DNA of 14,915 bases from Arcanobacterium_A sp034173665 (GTDB taxonomy: Bacteria; Actinomycetota; Actinomycetes; Actinomycetales; Actinomycetaceae): positions 1-14,915 of the forward strand of contig JAXFDG010000072.1 of assembly GCA_034173665.1 (NCBI GenBank). Reading direction: 5' to 3'. Below are positions 1 to 7,959 of the stretch, one piece after another (position 1 is the stretch's first letter; the number at the start of each line of letters is the position of its first letter). The notes beneath the pieces were generated by a model. The model saw only the letters and a program-made list of their open reading frames with translations, searched no databases and was not told where the DNA came from. Made by a program: the position numbers and the translations under genes.

Positions 1-1665
1 TGCGCTCACAACCTCTTTTGCTTCTGCTTGCACTTGTGCTAGGTGTTCTGGACCCTTAAAAGATTCAGCATAAATCTTGTAGACGTCCTCTGTGCCTGAT
101 GGGCGGGCAGCGAACCAAGCATTTTCTGTTGTTACCTTCAGTCCCCCAATTGCTGCGCCATTGCCAGGAGCAGCAACAAGCCGGGAAGTAATTGCTTCTC
201 CAGCAAGTTCAGTTGCCGCAACAGCCTCTGGGTTCAGTGCTGAAAGTTTCGCTTTTTCTTCTTTTGTAGCTGGAGCATCAATTCGGGCATAGGCAGAAGC
301 ACCATATTGCGCGGTAAGTTCGCGATGGATTTCCGACGGCGTTTTTCCAGTTACGCCCATGATTTCAGCTGCAAGAAGATCCATAATCAGGCCGTCTTTA
401 TCAGTGGACCAAACAGTGCCATCTTTGCGCAAGAATGAAGCTCCGGCAGATTCTTCTCCACCAAAACCCATTGTTCCAGAGACGAGACCGGGAACAAACC
501 ACTTGAAGCCAACCGGTACTTCGAGGACTTTTCGCTGCATCCCAGCTACAACGCGGTCAATTAGTGAGGAGGAAACAAGTGTTTTTCCAACTGTGTCGGT
601 GCTCCACTGGGGGCGATTTTGGTACAGGTAATGAATTGCAACAGCAAGGTAATGATTTGGATTCATTAATCCGGCATCTGGAGTTACGATTCCGTGCCGG
701 TCAGAATCAGCGTCATTTCCGGTTGCGATATCATATTTGTAGGTGCCATCGGTTTGTGGTTTCATCCGCTCAAGAAGGGAAGCCATTGAATATGGGGAGG
801 AGCAATCCATTCGGATTTTCCCGTCCCAATCAAGAGTCATGAATGGCCAAGCTGGATCTACCTCTGGGTTTACGACTGTTAAATCTAGATTGTAGCGTTG
901 GCCGATTTCACCCCAGTAACGAGCCGAAGCTCCACCCATTGGGTCAGCACCAATCCGAATTCCAGCGCTACGAATCGCGTCAAAGTTAATTACATTTTGT
1001 AGATCGTCGATGTAGGCAGTTAAGTAATCATGCTTCCGTGTTGTTTCACGAGCGATTGCTTGTTCATAAGGAATTCGCTTCACGGCACGCCAACCGGTGC
1101 GTAAAATTTCATTTGCGCGAGCGGCAATTACTGATGTTGCATCAGTATCTGCGGGACCACCGTGAGGAGGGTTGTATTTAAAGCCGCCATCTCGCGGTGG
1201 ATTATGAGAAGGAGTGATTACGATTCCGTCTGCTAAACCAGGGCCAGAAGTGCGCACTCCAGCTGCGGTTCCAGCGCCATTAGCGGTAAGAATTGCTAAA
1301 GATACTGCCGGGGTTGGAGTCCAAGAATCACGTGCATCAATCCGTAACTCGATATCATTGGCTGCAAGAACTTCAATTGTTGTGCGTTGCGCAGGTTCAG
1401 AAAGGGCATGAGTATCACGACCGATATAGATTGGTCCATCAATTCCTTGGCTTGCACGATATTCGATGATTGCTTGAGTGATGGCAACGATATGTGCCTC
1501 GTTAAAAGCAGCATCAAAAGCACTTCCGCGATGTCCAGAAGTGCCGAATGCGACCTTTTGGTGTGGATTTTCTGGATCCGGCTCAAGTTCGTAATAAGCC
1601 TTAATGAGGGCATCAATATTAATCAAATCTTCGGCTTGTGCCGGCATACCTGCGCGTTCAAACAT
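1..1665 (-). CDS. pgm: Phosphoglucomutase (alpha-D-glucose-phosphate specific), 3' end cut by window edge
   Basis: Cytosolic enzyme that interconverts glucose 1-phosphate and glucose 6-phosphate, linking glycolysis to glycogen and nucleotide-sugar synthesis. The reverse-strand reading frame is open for 555 codons up to the window edge, close to the usual ~550 residues, so only a few C-terminal residues should be missing. All four signature loops of the phosphohexomutase family are visible: the phosphoserine loop TPSHNPP (Ser153), the metal-binding loop DADSDRHG (Asp318/320/322), the sugar-binding loop GEESAG (403-408) and the phosphate-binding loop RPSGTED (from Arg521). The N-terminus also has the family motif FGTSGHRG. 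The start is the ATG at 1665 (MFERAGMP). It is preceded only by a weak AAAG, and no other in-frame start is seen upstream. It lies 48 bp downstream of the flippase-like gene and may be co-transcribed with it. Confidence 0.96.
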   Translation of the reverse strand, partial: MFERAGMPAQAEDLINIDALIKAYYELEPDPENPHQKVAFGTSGHRGSAFDAAFNEAHIVAITQAIIEYRASQGIDGPIYIGRDTHALSEPAQRTTIEVLAANDIELRIDARDSWTPTPAVSLAILTANGAGTAAGVRTSGPGLADGIVITPSHNPPRDGGFKYNPPHGGPADTDATSVIAARANEILRTGWRAVKRIPYEQAIARETTRKHDYLTAYIDDLQNVINFDAIRSAGIRIGADPMGGASARYWGEIGQRYNLDLTVVNPEVDPAWPFMTLDWDGKIRMDCSSPYSMASLLERMKPQTDGTYKYDIATGNDADSDRHGIVTPDAGLMNPNHYLAVAIHYLYQNRPQWSTDTVGKTLVSSSLIDRVVAGMQRKVLEVPVGFKWFVPGLVSGTMGFGGEESAGASFLRKDGTVWSTDKDGLIMDLLAAEIMGVTGKTPSEIHRELTAQYGASAYARIDAPATKEEKAKLSALNPEAVAATELAGEAITSRLVAAPGNGAAIGGLKVTTENAWFAARPSGTEDVYKIYAESFKGPEHLAQVQAEAKEVVSA

Positions 1666-1713
1666 ATCTTTATTTTCCCATGCTTTGTGTTGTGAGCAAA
1701 TTAGTTAAATCTA

Positions 1714-4401
1714 TTAAATAAGTCCACGTTTATCAGTTGCTTTTAATGCGAGCCAGCCTAGTGGCACACGGCCCCAGAAAGTGAATAAGCGATACAAAAT
1801 TACGGCAGAGAATGCCACTGAGTACGGTACTCCAGCAAACACTAAGCCGCCAGTTAGTGTGGCCTCTACAGGTCCAATACCGCCTGGGGAAGGAATTGCG
1901 GAGCCTAAAGAATTTGCCAAAAGGAATGTTAGTGCGAGCGTCACGATGGAAAGTTTATAGCCAAATGAATAGAGACAAAGCCCGAAACAAGCCACGAAAC
2001 CAGCCGTCATTAAGACTGATCCGGCAACGCCTAGGGCAATTCGTTGCGGGTGAGTTGCGAGCCAAATCATTCTTGGCCAAATCTGGCTAATTGTTGGTTT
2101 TAATTTATTCCAGATCCAGTTTCTTAGGCGAGGAATCAAGATAATTAATGCGATGATGATGACCACAGTGCCTAAAGCAATACTTATGGTGGCGGTTGGG
2201 AGTTCAACGTGAAGGAGTTCGCCTGAGCCGAAAGAAAGTATGAAAAGTAAAAGTAGCGTCGTTACGAATTGGGCTAATTGAACCAGGGAAACTGTGGCGA
2301 GTCCAGCAGAAAGTGAGACTCCGCGTTTTTGCAAGAAACGGAGATTTAATGCTGCTGGGCCAATTCCTGCAGGGGCAACGAGGGTAACTACAGATGCAGC
2401 AATCTGAACTAGCGTTGAATCGATAATTCCGATTTTTTCCGGGGTGTAGGCTTTAAGCGTTAATCCAGCTCCAAGGTATGTGATTAAACCGCAGATAAAG
2501 GCAAGAATCATCCAAGTAGGCTGGGCCTGTTGTAGAGCTTTACTTAAATCGGTGAAATTAATTGATCCGAGAAGAATTATTACTGCCCCCACCCCAATAA
2601 AGGCAGTAATAATTGTCTTAGGGGAGAAACGCCAAAGATTAACTGGCTCTGAATTTGAACTTTCTGGCACTTGTTGCGCTAGTGCATCTCGTAAACCTTG
2701 AAATTCTTTCTTTTTCTCTCCCGTGAAGTAATTTCGGCTTTCTTCTGGAAGCACTGTTCGTTGTAAAAACGGAGCAATTGCAAGAATTTTTTCTAAACCA
2801 AGAGCCTTGTTCATTGTGGCTACAGTTCGCTCAATACCAATAGTTTCAGTGAGCGCTGCTGCAAGTTGTGCAAGGTCAATTTTCCGACTTACATCTGGGG
2901 AAATAGCTGAGCCACTGTACCAAGAATGAAGTTCTAATTTGCCGTCGATGTAAGTAATTGTGCCGGAGTGGATATTTCCATGTGAAAGTCCACGTTGATG
3001 AGCAGAGCCAAGTTTATGCCAAAGTTGAACCACAGCTTCATCAGAAATTTCTGTTGTTTTAGTTTCTTTTAGGCTAGGCGTATTTCGGACTGCGGTAGCT
3101 ACAAGAATTGAATACTGTGAATCACTCATTGCGGCGAATTTATCAGCGGCAATTCCAAGCCGTTCAGTTTGTAAGAGCATGAGTGCCATCTGCTCTGCTG
3201 CTCGGTGTTGATTTGTTGAGTTGTGTCGTAAATCTGAGCGGAGTCGAAGACGCCGCCACCAAGTTTCCAAGATGCCTAGAATACGGCGGTCTTCATCGAG
3301 GATTAACAAGTGGAAATAGTTCCCGCTGATATCCCGTGCGAGGTAATTTCGGGAAATTAAAATTTCTTCAGCAGGGGTGGATATTTCACGAGCTTGAGAA
3401 TACAGCTGTGCGGCATCGATATGTGGGGCATCGGTAATCGCATCAGCTTGTGTGGCTAGCTCAATCTTTGCCAAAAGTTTTTCCGCAGTTTCTCCATGCT
3501 TTGACCCTTTAGCATCATGAAGGGGGAGTCGGTTTTCGGCAAGTTTTCGGAGCTGAGCCCAAGCGAAATCGTCTGTATAGGAAAGTGGTTTCGTGGAGAT
3601 AATGTTCCAAGTTTGGAGTTGTTGTTGGGGAATATTGTCAACGCGAATCAGCTCGATAACGTCAATCCCAGAGCGGCGCACGAGGTTTATTAATTCCATG
3701 CCCGTATCGCGCTCTGGTTCTGATCCACTAACCCAACGCGCAAACATTCCTACAGAAACACCGAGTAAGAGCATTACTGCGGCTTCAGTGAGATTTTGAT
3801 GACCTTGCAAAACCGCGAAAAAAAGTACCACAAGCAGGAGAGTCCAAGCAGTTTTAATTGTGCGCGAACCGCGAATTGTGCCCGCAACAATTAATACTGC
3901 CCCTACCATTGAGGCATAAGGAATTATTGAAATCGCAAACTGGATCGTTAATTGTTCCGGTAATTCAACACTAAGATTTAACTCCGGCCAATATTTATTA
4001 GTGATCCACGTGGTAAAACTGGCAAATCCAAGAGCCGTAGCTCCAGCAAGAATTGAAGTAATGAGAGTTTTCCAGCGTTTCCTGATTGCTAAGAGCAGCC
4101 AAATTGCAATCGGTACAAGATAGGTGACCACGCCTTGGGCGAGGTTAATTGGAATATTTACCAGAGTTTGAAGGAGATCGCGCGAAAAAGTTCGTACATC
4201 GCTTTCAACTGCGATGGTGGTAGTAGGTGTGTAAATGGCAAAGAGGACGATTAATGCAATTACTAGTAATGCGCTGATTGCGCCAACTAAATCACCTGGT
4301 TGCCGTAACCATTGTTGTGGTGCGTCAACCAGAACCACCGTTCTTCGTGGTCCTACTGGTAAATCTTGTTTTTGCGAATCTTTATTAGGCGAATTACTCA
4401 C
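1714..4401 (-). CDS. Large membrane protein: N-terminal helices, degenerate kinase-like domain, C-terminal LPG-synthase-type flippase domain (UPF0104/YbhN-like)
   Basis: Integral membrane protein of about 895 residues (numbered from GTG 4401). Visible order: charged N-terminus; six likely helices (about 38-57, 86-106, 112-132, 154-175, 183-199, 204-222); a soluble region (about 224-590); then about eight helices (595-887). The last part carries the family-type motifs APAGIGP (676-682) and PSPGGIGPVEA (837-847) of the lysylphosphatidylglycerol-synthase transmembrane region. The soluble region contains a kinase-like catalytic loop, SHGNIHSGTI, with Asn476 where active kinases have Asp, and LHSW (491-494) where DFG would be, so it is probably a pseudokinase. 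No aminoacyl-PG synthase catalytic domain follows, so lysyl-PG synthesis is not supported; a lipid or polyprenyl-linked flippase role is inferred from the family. The frame extends to a TTG at 4440. Neither start has a Shine-Dalgarno; GTG 4401 is preferred. A TAAACT 7 nt before it would fit leaderless translation. Confidence 0.85.
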   Translation of the reverse strand: MSNSPNKDSQKQDLPVGPRRTVVLVDAPQQWLRQPGDLVGAISALLVIALIVLFAIYTPTTTIAVESDVRTFSRDLLQTLVNIPINLAQGVVTYLVPIAIWLLLAIRKRWKTLITSILAGATALGFASFTTWITNKYWPELNLSVELPEQLTIQFAISIIPYASMVGAVLIVAGTIRGSRTIKTAWTLLLVVLFFAVLQGHQNLTEAAVMLLLGVSVGMFARWVSGSEPERDTGMELINLVRRSGIDVIELIRVDNIPQQQLQTWNIISTKPLSYTDDFAWAQLRKLAENRLPLHDAKGSKHGETAEKLLAKIELATQADAITDAPHIDAAQLYSQAREISTPAEEILISRNYLARDISGNYFHLLILDEDRRILGILETWWRRLRLRSDLRHNSTNQHRAAEQMALMLLQTERLGIAADKFAAMSDSQYSILVATAVRNTPSLKETKTTEISDEAVVQLWHKLGSAHQRGLSHGNIHSGTITYIDGKLELHSWYSGSAISPDVSRKIDLAQLAAALTETIGIERTVATMNKALGLEKILAIAPFLQRTVLPEESRNYFTGEKKKEFQGLRDALAQQVPESSNSEPVNLWRFSPKTIITAFIGVGAVIILLGSINFTDLSKALQQAQPTWMILAFICGLITYLGAGLTLKAYTPEKIGIIDSTLVQIAASVVTLVAPAGIGPAALNLRFLQKRGVSLSAGLATVSLVQLAQFVTTLLLLFILSFGSGELLHVELPTATISIALGTVVIIIALIILIPRLRNWIWNKLKPTISQIWPRMIWLATHPQRIALGVAGSVLMTAGFVACFGLCLYSFGYKLSIVTLALTFLLANSLGSAIPSPGGIGPVEATLTGGLVFAGVPYSVAFSAVILYRLFTFWGRVPLGWLALKATDKRGLI

Positions 4402-4444
4402 GTATTTTAGTTTATCTATGAAGTGGAGATTTAACTTCAACCAG

Positions 4445-4483
4445 ACAAAATTTGAGCTAATTCGGAAGATACTGAAATTTTGT
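4445..4483. repeat. 9-bp perfect inverted repeat downstream of copA
   Basis: ACAAAATTT (4445-4453) and its exact reverse complement AAATTTTGT (4475-4483) flank a 21-nt spacer between the copA stop and the start of the flippase-like gene. The arms are all A/T but for one base pair and no T-run follows, so this is not a convincing intrinsic terminator. It could be a weak regulatory site or chance in AT-rich DNA. A direct repeat GTTGAGTTTT (4502-4511 and 4515-4524) also overlaps the copA stop. Confidence 0.3.
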
Positions 4484-4522
4484 TAAGGGTCATTCTGAAA
4501 TGTTGAGTTTTCTGGTTGAGTT

Positions 4523-6937
4523 TTATGTCGAAATCTTTAAGCGAAGTGAATTCAACACAACGATTACTGATGATGAAGCCATTGCTGCCGCCGCAACCCC
4601 GGGAATAATTACACCGAAAATCGCTAACGGAATGGCGATTAAGTTATAGCCGAATGCCCAGAGAAGATTTTCTTTAATGATTCGCAAAGTTTGCCGCGAG
4701 ATTCTAATCGCCTTTGCAATCGAACGAATATCAGAGTTGATGATGGTGATATCTGCAGTAGTTTTGGCAACGTCTGTGCCAGATCCCATGGCGATTGAAA
4801 GATCTGCAGCTGCTAGTGCTGCAGAATCATTTACGCCGTCTCCAACCATGCCGGTGTTTAAACCAGAAGCTTGGGAGGATTGGATGATTTGTAGCTTTCC
4901 TTCTGGGGTAACTTCTCCTTGGGCAGAGATTTCCAGTTTCGCACCGAAGGCTCGGGCAACTTTTTCTGCATCACCACTGACAATTACTGGGTCAATTTGC
5001 ATTCTTTTCAGTTCGTCGATTGCCGTAATTGCTTCCGGGCGAAGAGTGTCGCTAACAGCAATAACTCCAAGGATTTCAGTTTCATTGCTGACGACGACGG
5101 AACTTGCTCCACGTTCATGAAAACTTTCAGCATATTTTTGTGCTTGCGCAAAGCCTGTAGGTTCAGCTGAAAGATTTTGCGAATCAGTGATTACAGCTGT
5201 TTGTTCGTGCAAATATTCCTGAATCCAAGCAAGTTTACCGGCAGCAAATTTCTGTGCGGGTGCATCTTCGGCAATTTGAAATTCTGCGGTAACTCCAGCT
5301 CCGGCAGTGCTCTGGAAATTTTCAATTTTCGCTGAAAATTCTTTATTTAATTCACTGTTGGCGCGTTGAATCGCTTTTGCAATTGGATGTTCGGAGAACT
5401 GCTCCAAATTTGCTGCAATAACCAATAGTTCGTTTTTTCTGAGATTAGGTGAGATTACCTCAGCGGCAACTACTTCCATTTTTCCCGTGGTGAGTGTACC
5501 TGTTTTATCAAGGATGAGTCGTTGCACAAGACGTGCCGATTCTAAAGTTTCTGGCCGACGCAATAAGATTCCTTGACTTGCAGCTTTACTGGAACCAACT
5601 AGCAATGCGGTTGGGGTAGCTAAACCAAGAGCACAGGGACAAGCGACCACAAGCACGGTAATTGCAGTAGTTAATGAAAGTTCGAGAGAATGATTAAAGG
5701 CGAAATAACGAACGAGAAAAGTTCCGAGAGAAATTAACAAAACTGCTGGCACAAAAATCGCACTGATTCGATCAACAAGATGTTGCACTTCTAGTTTTCC
5801 GGTTTGTGCATTACTTAAGAGTTTGCCGATTTGCGCCAAACGAGTTTCATTTCCGACCTTAGTTGCTTTTACTAATAAAGTTCCGGAAGTATTAATAGTT
5901 GCCCCGATAACTTCATCATTTACTCCAACTTCTACGGGTACTGATTCGCCAGTAATTAGCGCATTATCAACTGCGGAGCGACCTTCAATAACTACTCCGT
6001 CGGTAGCAATTTTTTCCCCAGGAAGAACCCGGAAAACATCTCCTACTAAGAGTTCGCTGGCTTTTATTTTTTGATTTACTGCACCGCCGTCAGAACGAGA
6101 GACGAGCCACGCAGATTCAGCCCCTAATTCAAGCAGAGCACGCAGTGAATCCCCGGCTGATCGGCGAGATCGCGCCTCTAACCATCGTCCAAGAAGAAGG
6201 AAAGTGATAATCATTGCGGCTGTTTCAAAGTAAATTGCCGCACTATGATGTTCGAGGTTATGGACTCCACTCATCGACATTCGATAATTTAATGCACCAG
6301 CTCCGCCAAAGAGAAGTGCCCACAGTGAGTAGCCAAAAGAAACTGTCACTCCGAGAGAAACTAGGGTGTCCATAGTTGTTCCACCGTGGCGAAGATTAAT
6401 TAGAGCTCCGCGATGGAAGGGCCATGCGCACCAGGTAACGAGTGGGAGAGAAAGTCCGAAACAGAGCCATTGCCAGCCCGGGAACTGAGCCTGGGGGAGC
6501 ATTGAAAGCACAACTATCGGAGCAGATAGGACAAGCGCTACCCAAAAACGAATCCAAAAACTGCGCACGCGGGCAAGCGCCGCAGTTTCCATCTGTGCTT
6601 CCACGGCTTGCAGTTCCGTAGCTGTTTCTGTGGTAGATGTGCCGTCTGGGTTAATCGTGTAGCGGTTTATAACGGTTGCGCCGTAGCCAGCTTTGGTCAC
6701 AATGTTGACCAGTTCGTCATCGGTAATTTCCAGAGACCCTAGCTCAAGGTGTGCTTTTTCAGTAGCGAGATTAACGACGGCAGTGATTTGCGGGTGTTTG
6801 TTTAACTTACGTTCAACACGGTTTACACAGGCAGCGCAAGTCATCCCGGTAACTGCGAGATCTACCTCTGCAACTTTAGTGAATTCTGAATCTGTAGATA
6901 ATTCAGAGTTGGTGGCAGATATTGAATTGTTGCTCAT
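4523..6937 (-). CDS. copA: Copper-exporting P1B-type ATPase
   Basis: Membrane pump of 804 residues that exports Cu(I) from the cytosol using ATP. Visible in order: one N-terminal heavy-metal-associated domain with GMTCAAC (Cys34, Cys37); the actuator motif TGES (329-332); the metal-binding CPC in TM6 (433-435); the phosphorylated Asp477 in DKTGT; the nucleotide-binding SEHP (515-518); GDGVND (699-704); and the copper-type residues of the last two helices, YN (764-765) and MASSS (786-790). The CPC, YN and MxxSS set indicates a Cu(I)/Ag(I) pump (P1B-1) rather than Zn/Cd. The domain is complete. The gene follows copZ with a 53-bp gap. No clear Shine-Dalgarno precedes ATG 6937, but it is the only start ahead of the metal-binding domain. 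No CsoR/CopY-type regulator is encoded in the window. Confidence 0.96.
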   Translation of the reverse strand: MSNNSISATNSELSTDSEFTKVAEVDLAVTGMTCAACVNRVERKLNKHPQITAVVNLATEKAHLELGSLEITDDELVNIVTKAGYGATVINRYTINPDGTSTTETATELQAVEAQMETAALARVRSFWIRFWVALVLSAPIVVLSMLPQAQFPGWQWLCFGLSLPLVTWCAWPFHRGALINLRHGGTTMDTLVSLGVTVSFGYSLWALLFGGAGALNYRMSMSGVHNLEHHSAAIYFETAAMIITFLLLGRWLEARSRRSAGDSLRALLELGAESAWLVSRSDGGAVNQKIKASELLVGDVFRVLPGEKIATDGVVIEGRSAVDNALITGESVPVEVGVNDEVIGATINTSGTLLVKATKVGNETRLAQIGKLLSNAQTGKLEVQHLVDRISAIFVPAVLLISLGTFLVRYFAFNHSLELSLTTAITVLVVACPCALGLATPTALLVGSSKAASQGILLRRPETLESARLVQRLILDKTGTLTTGKMEVVAAEVISPNLRKNELLVIAANLEQFSEHPIAKAIQRANSELNKEFSAKIENFQSTAGAGVTAEFQIAEDAPAQKFAAGKLAWIQEYLHEQTAVITDSQNLSAEPTGFAQAQKYAESFHERGASSVVVSNETEILGVIAVSDTLRPEAITAIDELKRMQIDPVIVSGDAEKVARAFGAKLEISAQGEVTPEGKLQIIQSSQASGLNTGMVGDGVNDSAALAAADLSIAMGSGTDVAKTTADITIINSDIRSIAKAIRISRQTLRIIKENLLWAFGYNLIAIPLAIFGVIIPGVAAAAMASSSVIVVLNSLRLKIST

Positions 6938-6990
6938 GGCAGAGTCCGAAAATAAGAAAAATTAAGAAAGTGTGGATTAAAGTTTAAGAT

Positions 6991-7224
6991 TCAGCGAATG
7001 ATATCGGTAATGGTGTAACCGCCAGCCTCGGCAATTGCTTCATGAATTTCCGCGTCGGAGAGCTCTGCTTCGGAAGTAATTGAGACGGTAGAAACTCCGC
7101 CGCTTACTAAGTCCACATTCACTTCCGATACTTGGGCGAGTTCATTAAGTTCTTCCGTCACATGCCCAACACAGTTATTGCAGGTAAGTCCAGATACTTT
7201 GACAGTAATTAAATTATTCGACAT
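6991..7224 (-). CDS. copZ: Copper chaperone with single heavy-metal-associated domain
   Basis: Small cytosolic protein of 77 residues consisting of one heavy-metal-associated domain with the metal site GLTCNNC (Cys15, Cys18). In known systems CopZ carries Cu(I) to CopA, which is the next gene downstream here. The frame stays open upstream to 7266, but ATG 7224 is preferred: it has an AAAGGA about 10 nt upstream, and the domain starts a few residues later (MSNNLITVKV). This start lies inside the end of the DedA gene, giving an 11-nt overlap and probable translational coupling. CopZ and CopA both begin MSNN. The Cu specificity is inferred from the neighbour; the domain alone would also fit another soft metal. 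Confidence 0.92.
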   Translation of the reverse strand: MSNNLITVKVSGLTCNNCVGHVTEELNELAQVSEVNVDLVSGGVSTVSITSEAELSDAEIHEAIAEAGGYTITDIIR

Positions 7225-7900
7225 CAGTAACCATTCCTTTGCGATTCCGATAAATTCGCATAGCAATCCAAGTTATGGCTGCTAGTGCGATAACAGCGAT
7301 TAAAATATATTTCAGAATATCTACATATGGTTGAATTGCGGACCAGTTATCGCCAAGGGCATATCCGGCACCAATCAAAACAGAATTCCAAATAGCTGAA
7401 CCGACGGCGGTTAAAGCCAAAAAGAGTGGAATGTTCATTTTGATTACGCCAGCTGGCATTGAAATTAATGAGCGGAAAATTGGGAGCATTCTGCCGAAGA
7501 ACACGGTTGGACGATCGTACTTATGGAAGAAAGCTTCTGTTTTGTCGACGTCTTCAATCTTCATTAGCGGAAGTTTCGACATCACCCAGCGGGTGCGTTC
7601 GCGTCCAAAGAGTCGAGCAATTAGATACAGCAAAATTGCACCAACTAAAGAACCGATAGTGGCCCAGATGATTGCTGCAACGATTCCGAATTTAGTTCCT
7701 TGAGCAGCAGTAAAGCCAGCAAGTGGCAAGATTACTTCGGAAGGAATTGGAGGGAAAAGATTCTCCAAAGCAATGAGAATGGCAATTCCAAATCCGCCCA
7801 AGGATTCCATCAGGGATACTGCCCATGCGGCAATCCCGGAAAGCTGCTCACCTGAGCTGGCAGTGTTCGTAAGTAATATTGGCGCAAAAGCTGTAATCAT
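7214..7900 (-). CDS. DedA/VTT-family membrane protein
   Basis: Integral membrane protein of 228 residues, typical of the DedA (SNARE-associated/VTT) family. Members are implicated in recycling undecaprenyl phosphate and other lipids across the membrane and in envelope stability under stress. Visible family features are ENLFPPIPSEVILPLAGF (46-63), forming the first re-entrant region, and FFGRMLPIFRSLISMPAGV (134-152) with the conserved Arg137 and Arg143. Hydrophobic segments lie at about 35-62, 72-95, 157-181 and 196-214. ATG 7900 is taken as start although no Shine-Dalgarno is seen; Met31 is a less likely alternative. The 3' end overlaps copZ by 11 nt, so the two are probably translated together. 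The substrate cannot be told from sequence, and a copper-related role is only an inference from position. Confidence 0.92.
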   Translation of the reverse strand: MITAFAPILLTNTASSGEQLSGIAAWAVSLMESLGGFGIAILIALENLFPPIPSEVILPLAGFTAAQGTKFGIVAAIIWATIGSLVGAILLYLIARLFGRERTRWVMSKLPLMKIEDVDKTEAFFHKYDRPTVFFGRMLPIFRSLISMPAGVIKMNIPLFLALTAVGSAIWNSVLIGAGYALGDNWSAIQPYVDILKYILIAVIALAAITWIAMRIYRNRKGMVTDVE

Positions 7901-7921
7901 AGTGAAAGCTTAACTTGTGAA

Positions 7922-7959
7922 AGTGAAATCTGTTGGTACGAGAACCGCCAAGTTTCACT
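7922..7959 (-). terminator. Stem-loop at the purB stop, possible terminator or processing signal
   Basis: On the minus strand AGTGAAA (7953-7959, overlapping the purB stop) pairs perfectly with TTTCACT (7922-7928). Inside, TTGG can pair with CCAA, leaving an 11-nt loop. No T-tract follows, so strict intrinsic termination is doubtful. It could be a weak terminator, an mRNA stabiliser or an attenuator between purB and the dedA-copZ-copA group. Confidence 0.4.

Noticed and set aside
1714..4401. Naming the large membrane protein as lysylphosphatidylglycerol synthase (MprF).
   Set aside because: Only the transmembrane flippase-like region is present; the C-terminal aminoacyl-transfer domain of MprF is missing.
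4677..5120. Plus-strand 147-codon open frame opposite copA.
   Set aside because: It is the shadow of a fully motif-supported copA frame and shows no protein family features.
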